DNA of 64,000 nt from Shewanella denitrificans OS217 (GTDB lineage: Bacteria; Pseudomonadota; Gammaproteobacteria; Enterobacterales; Shewanellaceae). Within the stretch, counting starts at the first letter, position 1; each line of letters begins with the position of its first letter. Below the pieces are notes generated by a model that saw only the letters and a program-made list of their open reading frames with translations, searched no databases and was not told the origin of the DNA. The stretch spans positions 682,001-746,000 of the forward strand of contig NC_007954.1 of assembly GCF_000013765.1 (NCBI RefSeq), written 5' to 3'. A program made the position numbers and the translations under genes. Below are positions 36,975 through 45,954 of this stretch, piece after piece.

Positions 36975-39900
36975 CTAAGATATGCATTGGGCTAATTCAC
37001 CAATGGTGTCAGTCAGCATAATGTTCTCAAGTGAAATGGGGTGCGATAATTTAGCTTCCAATTCAATCTTGATCTTCATTGCCGTTAGGGAGTCACCACC
37101 CAAATCAAAAAAATTGTCATCGGGTAGTATTACTGGTTTGGCAAGGATGGTCGAAATCACAGGTATGATTTCGCGTAAAATGCTATTGGTGTTATTTGGC
37201 TTTTGCTCTTTCATATCATTCCTTAATATTTCACGGAGGGTTCGAATATCTACTTTTCCATTCTTAGACAGGGGTAATTCATCTAGCTGTTGGATAACCT
37301 TAGGTACCATGTATGTAGGTAAGCTGGCTATGAGTGCAGCATGGATCACAGGCTCGAGATTAGCCTTGCCAATATAAGCCAATGCGATTTGCTTTGGCCG
37401 TCCATCCGAGCCGAGCAATGCTACTGCGCAGGCTCTTGAAACACCTGAACATTTTTGTGACACATTTTCGATTTCACCCAGTTCAACCCTGAGGCCATTG
37501 ATCTTGATTTGATTATCCACTCGACCTAAGATCTCTATTTCGCCGTTAGGCAAGTAACGTCCCAGATCCCCTGTACGGTACATCCTACGTCCTGTTTTTG
37601 GGTGGAAAATGAATGTCTGTTGACTCAGTTCCGGCTGGCCGATATAGCCATTTGCTAGCGAAATATCACTCTCTACTAGCATTTCCCCTGGCACCCAATC
37701 TGGACGGTCAGCCAAATCATCAGCGACAATATGATATTTGGAATTCATCATTGGTTTTCCATAAATCACGGAACGAGCAATGCTGCCTTCATCATGGTGG
37801 ATCTCATGGATCACTGACCAGTTTGTGGTTTCAGTTGGCCCTCCACAGGAATACAGGGTGGCCGATGGGAACAAAGCTCTGGCCCGAGGAAGCAGTGAAA
37901 GTGGTATCCAGTCTCCAGCCATGACTATGTTTTTTACGGAATCGACTATCCGAGTTATATTTGCTGTTTCAGCGACGGTACATAACAGGTCCATGATGGC
38001 AGGCACACATGCCCAGAATGTGACCTGGTGTCTATGATGTAGTCGTAGCCAAGCTTCTGGATCAGGCCCAGCTGCGGGTTCAGGCATCACAACTGAGCCC
38101 CCATGTAATAGTGGACCGAAAATATCAAATACTGACATATCGAAATGCAAAGCAGCGGTAGCAAGATGCCTACTGGAATTATCCAAAGCGAAGCGTTCGA
38201 CCACATCATATACGTGATTAACGACTGCTATTTCTGGGATTTCAACGCCCTTAGGTTCCCCGGTAGAGCCTGAAGTGAAGATCACATAAGGTACGTAGTG
38301 TTGTGGGACCGGTGCGAGTTCGAAGTCCATCGGCTGTTTCGCCCAAACCTCAAAATCACGAGCTGTCAGCTCTATCTTTTGCAAACCATCAGGTGTTATA
38401 GCGCCAGGAACCGTGATCACCGCGCGAACCCCTGCTTTAACAAGCATTTTTCGCATCCGCTCAGGAGGCAGATCGATATCTATGGGGACGTAGCCCAGCC
38501 CCGCCAATAGGCAAGCGTAAACACTGGCGTAATGTAAAACGCCTTTTGGGAGTATGATGCCAACAAACTGATCATTCGGCTTAGAAACGCCTTTCATAAG
38601 CTGGCTAATATGTGCAGACGCATTGCCTAGCTCAGCCCAAGTGTAGCTATGATTAGCATCAATTAACGCTAACGCGTTACCAGGGTCTTTAACGCGTGCT
38701 AACAGCATATCGCGCAAGTGAATTTGTGGTACTGCAGCCTCTGTCATGTTCACTGAGTTGCGTATTGCTATTTGTGCTTGGGGTCTAAATTCACGCTCTG
38801 TGCGATCCCACTCTTGGGGATCCTTTGAGAGTTCTTGTAGGAATTCACAGAATGCCTCAAACATCGCCTCTATCACATCTGGTCGAATAACCCCTGAAAG
38901 GTAATCCCATTTGAAATAAAGCGTGCCCTGTGATTCTCGGATCTGGACATCCAGTGTCACCTGTGGGGTCTGTGAAACACCGAATACTTCACGTCCCAGC
39001 AGGGACACATCATGTCGACCAGGGTGCCCAAGCAGGCTGGTCAAAACCACGGGCATAAGCGGAGTTAGCCCTGACTGGCGAAATCTTGATAACTCACGTA
39101 ATACTTCGACGCCAGTAAATAGTCTGTGATCAAGTGCTTGCCAAATCGAGTTTTGCAATCGCTGGCCACGGACCTCGAAGGTTTCATTGGCAACAGGCTC
39201 ATAGGGGACTAATAGTGTATTAGTGAAGTCGCCCACGACCAGGTCTATGTCATCACTGACAGGCATCCTGTCTGAGACAGGGAAATTCAAGGTAAATTGA
39301 CGTTCTTCGCTCCAACAACGCAATACTTCACATAACGCCAAAGCCACTACCCCTGACGGAGATATGTTGCGTTTTTGGGCCTGTGCCTTGAGCTGATCCC
39401 AGCTGTCTTTTTCTAGGGTACTGTGATGTCGTTGAAACTTTTGGATTAAAGATGATTCACCCTTTTCGAGCAGTGGTAATTTAGGCGCGGCCGGCAGCTG
39501 AGTGATTTTTTGTAGCCAGTAATCTTTATCCGCGCGATAACGCTCACTTTTAACCACCTTGTGTCTGTAGGCAACATAATCACTGAAGGTGGTTTTGAGC
39601 TCAGGTAGCTGGGCTTTATCATCCTTGTAAAGCTCTATCAGATCTGGAATGATCACTTGAAAAATCGACCATGCATCGGCAATTAGCATATCAACACAAA
39701 AATGAATTCTGCTTAAATCACTGCTGATTTTGCTTACCTTAAACTGGAATAAAGGCCACTGGCTCGTACCAATCTCTTCGTCTGCCATCTGGCTTCGAAT
39801 GAGATCAATTTCTTCGTTAATTTTGCTCTGTGGAAGCTCACTTAAATCAACAAACTTAACCGCCTGGGTGCCATCAACTGCTCCGATCCTCTGTTTGCCA

Positions 39901-42488
39901 GTGTCATCAATCGTCATTCTAAGCATAGGGTGACGGGCGACTAATAACCCCACAGCACGCACAAAATTCTTATGATTAAGCTGCTTCACCTCCCATTCGA
40001 AATACCCTTGGCAGCCTACACCTCCGTAATCGAAATCAGCACCGCGACCAATCCATAACGCCTGCTGACTTTCGTTGAGCTCAAAGGGTAATAGTTGTTC
40101 ATTGGCGGCTAAGTTATCAAATTGGGGCAGATGTGCTTCTTTGGATGCATTGGCTAATTGCACTAGGTTGGATAGAACAGGATTGCCAATGAACGCACTC
40201 ATTTCAATGTTGATCCCGTGCTTGCAAGCAAGCTCACCCACTAAGCGCATGGCTCGTAATGAGTCTCCACCAGATTGAAAAAAGCTGGATGTTAATATGG
40301 CTTCATCTGAGCGGGTCCAGGTGAGCCAGCAATCACGCACAGCCGTTTCAACTTTTGTGCTGGGATAAAAGACTAATTGATTAGCATCTCGTTTGATCTT
40401 AACCGATCGTAACGCGCTATAGTCAACCTTGCCATTGCTTCCAAGTGGCAGTATTCCTGAAACGATCTGACTTGGCTGAGCGGCGGGTTGCAGCCTATCA
40501 CCAAGATGCTGACGCACAGCCTCCACAACGCAGGCGGCTCCAGGAGCCTGCTCAACAAACAGGACTAAGGTTGTTCCTGTATCATCTGTGATACTGGTAG
40601 TGGCAGCCTTTATCACCCCTTCAACTTCGAGTGCGGTGATATCCACCTCAGCCAGATCCACCCTGTTTCCTCTGATCTTTACCACAGCGTCAGAGCGTCC
40701 GAAAATGTCTAGCGTTCCATCTAAACGCATCCGAGCTCTGTCACCTGAGGTATACTGTAGCGCTGAACTACTATCGAGTTTATTCGAGTGGAAATTCTTC
40801 ACGGTATCTTGATCGTTAAGGTAACCGATGGACAAGGTAGACCCTGTGATAATTAGCTCACCAATACAATTGGCGGGCAACTCTTGGCCATGCTCATCCA
40901 CAATATACAAATTCACCCCAGGCACTGCCCGTCCTGTCGAAGGTAATAAGGTGCGCCGAGTCGCTGAAAGATCTTCAATGGAAACCACAGCCGCTTCCGC
41001 TGAACCATAGACATTAAGTACTCGGTAATTAAGGGATGTTGGTGGCCACTGCTTACAACGTTCACCAGCAATTAACATGGTATTTAGCGCAAGTTGCTGT
41101 TCATTGGCCCACAGTGTTTCTGCAATGGATGTCATGACTAAGGTATGAGTTACATTGTGTTTTTTAAACCACTGCGCCAGTAAACGAGCATCCTTTACAA
41201 CCTCAGAGGAGGGGATACACACAGTGCCGCCAGCACCAAGGACGGGTAAAGGGTCAACTTCAACCATGCCGTATCCTGGAGACGATAACCAAGAGCCTCT
41301 TGAGCGTTCGTTTAGCGCCGTATAATCTATGATGGTGCCAATGGTTGCGACCATGCCTGTGTACGACAGCCGAGCCGCTTTCGGACGCCCAGTACTTCCT
41401 GATGTTTCAGCGATAAAACAGTCTTGCTCAGTGGTCTTGACCCAGTCAGCATATTTACGGTCAAGCTGAGAGAGCTGCAGATATTTTTTGCCAATATTAA
41501 TCACAGTGTAGCCAGACAAATTATCTGCTCTAGCTGTGGTGCTGGCTGCTGCAAGTATGGCGTCTGGAGCGCATTCCTCTATGTAGGAGTTGATCCTATA
41601 ATCAGGATGTACAGGATCGATCAGTACACAGGTGCCCCCCATGCGCTGAATCGCGATTATCGAGGCTAAATGTTGCCAACTTCGCTCCATGAATAATGCA
41701 ATTCTTGGGTGTTTTCGGCTGAGGTTCACTTGCTCGGATATCTGTTGCAATATGACACTGGAGGCATGCCAAAGCTCGGCATAAGTCAATGTTTGGCTAC
41801 TGGTATTGTCTATAATGGCTAGGGCAGTGGGGCGCAGCTGTTTATGTTTGAAGACAAGCTCTACCAAGGGTTTAGATTGATGGCATTTATCGTGACGGCG
41901 AGTTGGCATGGCATCATAGGTTGGGATTGCCCTAGGATCCAATACCCGCGCACAGGCAAAGGCTATTAATTTTCGTAGCTGCATACGTGCTGATAAATCG
42001 ATGCGATCTTGTCTTACTGATAACAAAAACCGTCCATTTTGTGCTAAAAACCACACCAATGAGGTGATAGGTGGGTTAATGGTTCCGTCCGTTACCTCTA
42101 TATCAACACGAGCAGTAACGTCACGCCTTGGCAATTCTTTAGACAAGCGCTGCTCAGCAAGGTAAGCCTTGACGTTATGGCTATGGCATAGGTCATTAGC
42201 ATCAACCTCAACACAGGTTGCCAATCCATCAGCGAATAAGCCAACATTGATACAAGCTTCAGGACTTAACAAGGAGCCCAACATGGCCGCAATAGCAGTG
42301 AGATCATTGAAAGAAGCTGTCAGCCCATCAGGTAAGATTATCTCCTCCTCAACACGTTCAACCTCGCTTGAGTGGTTTGAATCCAGCGTTTCAAACGCGT
42401 CCCAAATTGTTTTATTGCCATTTGGACTGTCTTTTACTCGCTTATGAACCCGTAACTGTTCGCCTAAATCAATTGTTCCTAACGTCAT
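36975..42488 (-). CDS. Nonribosomal peptide synthetase, domains A-T-Cy-A-T
   Basis: A 1837-residue assembly-line enzyme. Residues 20-190 look like a decayed C-domain end. A1 is about 205-700 (ETSGSTGRPKA, YTSGDRA, LGSNGKV); the place of the usual Asp235 appears to be Gly, so a non-alpha-amino acid such as an aryl acid is likely. T1 has GGDS, Ser743. The next domain is heterocyclization, not condensation: DMLIADAWS (933-941) fits DxxxxDxxS, with VVGDFTNT and SQTPQVTLDVQ. A2 (about 1260-1745) has TSGSTGEPKG, AGDWIP and GGPTETTNWS; GDWIP is common in A domains beside Cy. T2 has Ser1800. There is no TE; release needs the separate T-TE protein. The start ATG 42488 follows AAGGA. Confidence 0.93.
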   Translation of the reverse strand: MTLGTIDLGEQLRVHKRVKDSPNGNKTIWDAFETLDSNHSSEVERVEEEIILPDGLTASFNDLTAIAAMLGSLLSPEACINVGLFADGLATCVEVDANDLCHSHNVKAYLAEQRLSKELPRRDVTARVDIEVTDGTINPPITSLVWFLAQNGRFLLSVRQDRIDLSARMQLRKLIAFACARVLDPRAIPTYDAMPTRRHDKCHQSKPLVELVFKHKQLRPTALAIIDNTSSQTLTYAELWHASSVILQQISEQVNLSRKHPRIALFMERSWQHLASIIAIQRMGGTCVLIDPVHPDYRINSYIEECAPDAILAAASTTARADNLSGYTVINIGKKYLQLSQLDRKYADWVKTTEQDCFIAETSGSTGRPKAARLSYTGMVATIGTIIDYTALNERSRGSWLSSPGYGMVEVDPLPVLGAGGTVCIPSSEVVKDARLLAQWFKKHNVTHTLVMTSIAETLWANEQQLALNTMLIAGERCKQWPPTSLNYRVLNVYGSAEAAVVSIEDLSATRRTLLPSTGRAVPGVNLYIVDEHGQELPANCIGELIITGSTLSIGYLNDQDTVKNFHSNKLDSSSALQYTSGDRARMRLDGTLDIFGRSDAVVKIRGNRVDLAEVDITALEVEGVIKAATTSITDDTGTTLVLFVEQAPGAACVVEAVRQHLGDRLQPAAQPSQIVSGILPLGSNGKVDYSALRSVKIKRDANQLVFYPSTKVETAVRDCWLTWTRSDEAILTSSFFQSGGDSLRAMRLVGELACKHGINIEMSAFIGNPVLSNLVQLANASKEAHLPQFDNLAANEQLLPFELNESQQALWIGRGADFDYGGVGCQGYFEWEVKQLNHKNFVRAVGLLVARHPMLRMTIDDTGKQRIGAVDGTQAVKFVDLSELPQSKINEEIDLIRSQMADEEIGTSQWPLFQFKVSKISSDLSRIHFCVDMLIADAWSIFQVIIPDLIELYKDDKAQLPELKTTFSDYVAYRHKVVKSERYRADKDYWLQKITQLPAAPKLPLLEKGESSLIQKFQRHHSTLEKDSWDQLKAQAQKRNISPSGVVALALCEVLRCWSEERQFTLNFPVSDRMPVSDDIDLVVGDFTNTLLVPYEPVANETFEVRGQRLQNSIWQALDHRLFTGVEVLRELSRFRQSGLTPLMPVVLTSLLGHPGRHDVSLLGREVFGVSQTPQVTLDVQIRESQGTLYFKWDYLSGVIRPDVIEAMFEAFCEFLQELSKDPQEWDRTEREFRPQAQIAIRNSVNMTEAAVPQIHLRDMLLARVKDPGNALALIDANHSYTWAELGNASAHISQLMKGVSKPNDQFVGIILPKGVLHYASVYACLLAGLGYVPIDIDLPPERMRKMLVKAGVRAVITVPGAITPDGLQKIELTARDFEVWAKQPMDFELAPVPQHYVPYVIFTSGSTGEPKGVEIPEIAVVNHVYDVVERFALDNSSRHLATAALHFDMSVFDIFGPLLHGGSVVMPEPAAGPDPEAWLRLHHRHQVTFWACVPAIMDLLCTVAETANITRIVDSVKNIVMAGDWIPLSLLPRARALFPSATLYSCGGPTETTNWSVIHEIHHDEGSIARSVIYGKPMMNSKYHIVADDLADRPDWVPGEMLVESDISLANGYIGQPELSQQTFIFHPKTGRRMYRTGDLGRYLPNGEIEILGRVDNQIKINGLRVELGEIENVSQKCSGVSRACAVALLGSDGRPKQIALAYIGKANLEPVIHAALIASLPTYMVPKVIQQLDELPLSKNGKVDIRTLREILRNDMKEQKPNNTNSILREIIPVISTILAKPVILPDDNFFDLGGDSLTAMKIKIELEAKLSHPISLENIMLTDTIGELAQCIS

Positions 42489-42526
42489 TTCATTATTCCT
42501 TATATTTATAGGCTGCGGATATCCCT

Positions 42527-43630
42527 TTATCGGTTGTAATTCACTCCGATTTTTTCTGCCCAAACTGAGGTCGCTGCTTCAATTACTTTTCTTTGATTCT
42601 CTGAACAATGTGTGTGCTCCAATGAAATACTACGCTTAGAGCCACTCAAGCTAGACTTCCATGTAGCAACGGCTTGACCGCCTAGCATCACGACTGGACG
42701 CCCGTTTCCTGCGGAATCGAAACCCCCAATCAGATCTAATCCTAAACACTGCCTTTGCTGTGAACCTGGTGAATATCCCATCAAGAGTGGATCCCAGGCT
42801 GGCAAAAACCTCACCTCTGTAGAAGGGGCTTTGCTAGGGTGAGAGATATGCAGCTCCAAGCGTTCCTGACGAGTGGGGCTTATCCACATCCCTGGCAAAA
42901 ATTCCTTGGCTCCAGAGCCTGCGATTAGCGCTCGAGCTGTCTTTTTTGATACCGCTAACCACCATGCAAGATCATCAATTGATACTGGCCCATAGTGTTC
43001 TATATAGCGGTCAGCAATAGCTTGCTGGCATTTCTCAAGATCCATGTTTAACTCTAGCGCTGATAAAAATTCATCTGCGGCAGCGACATATAACCAGCGG
43101 TTGGACCATAGATTCGATGATGGCACTCTGATAAGCGCTCCGTCATAGGTGGCCACAGTGGTCAAGATGCTGGCCTGAGAGCCTATTAATCCTAATGCCG
43201 CCCCAATATCTTTTAATTGAACTGGGCCTTTTGATGTTATCTCGATAAGCTCAGGTAACATTTTTTGGTAATCCGCTAACGTCAGCCCTACTTCTTGCAA
43301 TCGCCACTCATGTTTAATAAGCGCTAAACGTGTGGCAGCAAAAACCGTGGCAGCTAAAGATTGGGGCAACAGAAACTTTGATCGCCGCATTCCAGGGACT
43401 CGCACGACACTGGGAGCGGTTTCCATGGCAATTGCCGTGGTCAGTTCGCTACTTTGATTGCGAGCTAAAAATGCTAGCCAGCTGGTAGGGCGGTTGGAGT
43501 ACAGACCCACATACGCCTCAGCCATATCCACTACAGTCGCTTCTGAAAAACGTTCAAAGTGCTCCGATACAATCCACTGTGCGAGGCTCTCATTAGTTAA
43601 TCCAACCCTTTGTGCTTTACTACTAGACAT
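42527..43630 (-). CDS. Winged-helix protein of the YcaQ/AlkZ (HTH_42) superfamily, possible self-resistance protein
   Basis: A 367-residue protein. The arrangement YVGLYSNRPTSWLAFLAR (40-57), VVRVPGMRRSKFLLP, a mid-region RYIEHYGPVSIDDLAWWLAVSKKTARALI and a late LPAWDPLLMGY matches the HTH_42 family, whose AlkZ/AlkX members excise alkylated or crosslinked bases. Several such genes in Streptomyces clusters give resistance to DNA-damaging products. The catalytic Q-x-Q/D motif is read here as Y44-S45-N46, so glycosylase activity is doubtful. It sits between the flavin reductase and NRPS genes and 38 bases before the NRPS start. Confidence 0.72.
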   Translation of the reverse strand: MSSSKAQRVGLTNESLAQWIVSEHFERFSEATVVDMAEAYVGLYSNRPTSWLAFLARNQSSELTTAIAMETAPSVVRVPGMRRSKFLLPQSLAATVFAATRLALIKHEWRLQEVGLTLADYQKMLPELIEITSKGPVQLKDIGAALGLIGSQASILTTVATYDGALIRVPSSNLWSNRWLYVAAADEFLSALELNMDLEKCQQAIADRYIEHYGPVSIDDLAWWLAVSKKTARALIAGSGAKEFLPGMWISPTRQERLELHISHPSKAPSTEVRFLPAWDPLLMGYSPGSQQRQCLGLDLIGGFDSAGNGRPVVMLGGQAVATWKSSLSGSKRSISLEHTHCSENQRKVIEAATSVWAEKIGVNYNR

Positions 43631-43716
43631 CTTGTTATGTAGGCCTCATTTCTAGGTGTTACTGTGAATGCACCCTATTGCTAGCCGTTGCTAAACAAAT
43701 CAATAGGGTAAATTTA

Positions 43717-44418
43717 TTACCTGGTTTCATTTCGATACATGTCAGCCTTTGGCGGAACCCAGAACTCGCCATTTTTATTCTCACGGTGGCGCTCACCAGG
43801 TACCACAATTTCCAGTGCTTTATGCCCCGTAAGCGTTTCGTACTCACGAATAAGGCGAGTCATAGACACCATACGGTCAAGCATACGGCGCACCATTTCC
43901 ATCCCCTCTTCATCGCCCAGTACTTCACCTTTTTTGTCGCCCACTAACATCGCAGGAAAACCATATCCAGTTACAATCATTCGATTCAGTAATGCACATT
44001 GCAGCATCTGGTTGTAAACCTCGACATGTCCCATACGTCGTCCAGTGACGAGTACCCCTGCGACTTTATTAGTCAGTGTTCTGTTATGACGTAGGAAACC
44101 TGTGCCCACCCGTTCTAAGAATGTTGACATCAAGGGTGTTGAGCCAAATCCATGCACCGGACTGGCATAAATCACACCATCGCTTGCTTCCATCAGACTC
44201 ACTGCGTGGGCAGCATCATCATTTTGTTCACAGGGTGAGTTACGAAAATTACAATCACCACACATACAAGGTTGAATATTGGCTTGTGCCAATGAAAACA
44301 CTTCTAAAGTGACACCTTGTTCCTTGAGATAATGTGTGGCCCATTCAAGTACTCGAGCGTTATTACCATCGATCCGTGGTGAACCGTTAATTGCGACATA
44401 CTTAATTTGCTCTTGCAT
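43717..44418 (-). CDS. Flavodoxin-fold NAD(P)H-dependent FMN reductase
   Basis: A 233-residue flavoprotein of the NADPH-dependent FMN reductase / iron-sulfur flavoprotein family. NGSPRIDGNNARV at 10-22 binds FMN phosphate; PCMCGDCNFRNSPC around 50-63 is the family's Cys-rich segment; ASPVHGFGSTPLMSTFLERV is the usual middle block. It is translated from AAGGAG. Possible roles are reduction of a heterocycle (thiazoline/oxazoline) or a nitro or quinone group in the product; the sequence cannot decide. Confidence 0.85.
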   Translation of the reverse strand: MQEQIKYVAINGSPRIDGNNARVLEWATHYLKEQGVTLEVFSLAQANIQPCMCGDCNFRNSPCEQNDDAAHAVSLMEASDGVIYASPVHGFGSTPLMSTFLERVGTGFLRHNRTLTNKVAGVLVTGRRMGHVEVYNQMLQCALLNRMIVTGYGFPAMLVGDKKGEVLGDEEGMEMVRRMLDRMVSMTRLIREYETLTGHKALEIVVPGERHRENKNGEFWVPPKADMYRNETR

Positions 44419-44544
44419 GTGATGACTCCTTTAATTTAGCGATACGGCATCCCTGCTATGCAGGGACTTTAAGCATCGGCTCCTTGTACCCGATAGCCAT
44501 GGTGTGGCAGTTATCAGTTAGGCTGCCCAAAGCAAGCGGTTTTT

Positions 44545-44570
44545 CATCACCCAAATCGTCTTGGGTGATG
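44545..44570. other. Perfect 10-bp stem hairpin inside the biosynthetic operon
   Basis: CATCACCCAA-ATCGTC-TTGGGTGATG lies in the 168-base gap between the SHMT-like and flavin reductase genes. In the direction of transcription it is followed by A-rich, not U-rich, sequence, so it is not a simple terminator. It may set relative expression by RNA processing or stabilisation. A second small hairpin (TCCCTGC/GCAGGGA) is at 44449-44466. Confidence 0.6.
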
Positions 44571-44586
44571 TTTTATGGGCTGAGTA

Positions 44587-45942
44587 TTATGGCTGGGTAT
44601 AATCTTCCAGTGGGAAGGCGACACACAAAGCCTTGGCCTGTGCCCGGAACTGTTGCTCCATTGTGGGGTCGAGTGTGTATTCTCGATCGCCCAGAGGTTT
44701 TACCTCGTCTAGAATCTTACAAATCAAATCGACAACTCTGAGGCAGCCCTCAGGATCAAGGTTCCTTTGTGCCAAAGAGCCTGTACCAATGCGTAAGCCA
44801 CTGGTAACGAATGCCGATCGTGTCTCACCAGGGACGCGATTTTTGTTCACTATAATTCCGCATTTCTCCAAGGCTGACTCGGCTATAGCACCGGTAAGAT
44901 CGCCACGTAAACGGATCAAAACAGTGTGGTTCTCAGACTTTCTTCCCACCACTTCGTAATCTTTTTGCTGAAAAGCCATTGCCACTGTGTCTGCCGCAGT
45001 TCTTATCCGTTCCATATAGGCATCAAACTCTGGTGACATTGCATAGCCAAATGCAGCGGCTTTGGCGGCGATGATATTCACGGCGGGAGCGCCTTGCATC
45101 CAAGGGAATACAGATTGTTCAAGAGAGGCGGCGAAGGTTTTATTTCGCCCTGGAACCATTTCGTTCGCATCGCGGCCTGACATGATCAAGCCGCCACGAG
45201 GTCCCGCGAGCTGTTTGTGGGTACAAGTAGTCGTAACATGTGCTGCATTGATCGGACTCGGATGACGCCCTGTTGCGACAAGTCCTGCAATATGTGAAAT
45301 GTCAGCCAGTAGAATGGCCCCGACCTCATCGGCAATCTCACGGAATCTTTCGAAATCGACGATCCGTGAATAAGCGGTAGCTCCGCAAATAATCAGTCGG
45401 GGTTTATGAAGCCTAGCTAACTTAAGCACCTCATCATAATCTATCAGTCCTTGGGACGTAGTTCCGTAACCTATAGCTTGATAATAACTTCCGGAGAAAG
45501 TGACTGGGCTTCCATGTGTAAGGTGTCCGCCGTGATCTAAACTCATCCCTAGCAAAGTGTCTCCAGGTTCAAGAAAGGCTGAAAGTACTTGGTAATTGGC
45601 ACTTGATGCCGAGTGGGACTGTACCCCAGCGTATTGTGCATCAAATAATTGCCGTGCTCTTGAAATTGCCAGCGATTCAACTAAATCGACATTTTCACAT
45701 CCTGCGTGGTAGCGTCGACCCGGTGTGCCTTCGGCTGTGACATTCACCAAGACAGAAGCAGATGCTGCTAATGTTCGAGTTTTGACTGCACAGCAAGAAG
45801 CGACCAGTGACAAGGTATTATGTTGTCGTTTTACGTCAGCGTCTAAAATTCCCATAAGTTCTGGGTCATGAGTGGCGAGTTCTTGCAAGCCTTTTGCTAA
45901 CAAATCAGCTTGCCCGTAAATCAAAGAGTTTTCGGATGTCAT
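44587..45942 (-). CDS. SHMT-family PLP enzyme with altered active site
   Basis: A 451-residue fold-type I PLP enzyme close to serine hydroxymethyltransferase: LEPGDTLLGMSLDHGGHLTHGSP, DISHIAGL (Asp214), TCTHKQLAGPRGG with PLP-Lys243, and SGLRIGT for substrate carboxylate. Against E. coli GlyA, SEN reads S49-C50-C51, Tyr55 is Thr69, Glu57 is kept (Glu71) and Tyr65 is His79. These changes surround the substrate, so a non-standard amino acid is expected. Known SHMT-like cluster enzymes make alpha-methylserine (FmoH) or beta-hydroxy amino acids by transaldolation (ObaG). It is translated from AAGGAA, 12 bases after the... next gene's neighbour in the same operon, the T-TE gene. Ordinary glyA is presumably elsewhere. 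Confidence 0.85.
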   Translation of the reverse strand: MTSENSLIYGQADLLAKGLQELATHDPELMGILDADVKRQHNTLSLVASCCAVKTRTLAASASVLVNVTAEGTPGRRYHAGCENVDLVESLAISRARQLFDAQYAGVQSHSASSANYQVLSAFLEPGDTLLGMSLDHGGHLTHGSPVTFSGSYYQAIGYGTTSQGLIDYDEVLKLARLHKPRLIICGATAYSRIVDFERFREIADEVGAILLADISHIAGLVATGRHPSPINAAHVTTTCTHKQLAGPRGGLIMSGRDANEMVPGRNKTFAASLEQSVFPWMQGAPAVNIIAAKAAAFGYAMSPEFDAYMERIRTAADTVAMAFQQKDYEVVGRKSENHTVLIRLRGDLTGAIAESALEKCGIIVNKNRVPGETRSAFVTSGLRIGTGSLAQRNLDPEGCLRVVDLICKILDEVKPLGDREYTLDPTMEQQFRAQAKALCVAFPLEDYTQP

Positions 45943-45954
45943 AATAGGTTCCTT

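Noticed and set aside
36982..42447. Many plus-strand ORFs of 60-130 codons across the NRPS gene
   Set aside because: All are antisense shadows of the NRPS; none has a family pattern or ribosome site.
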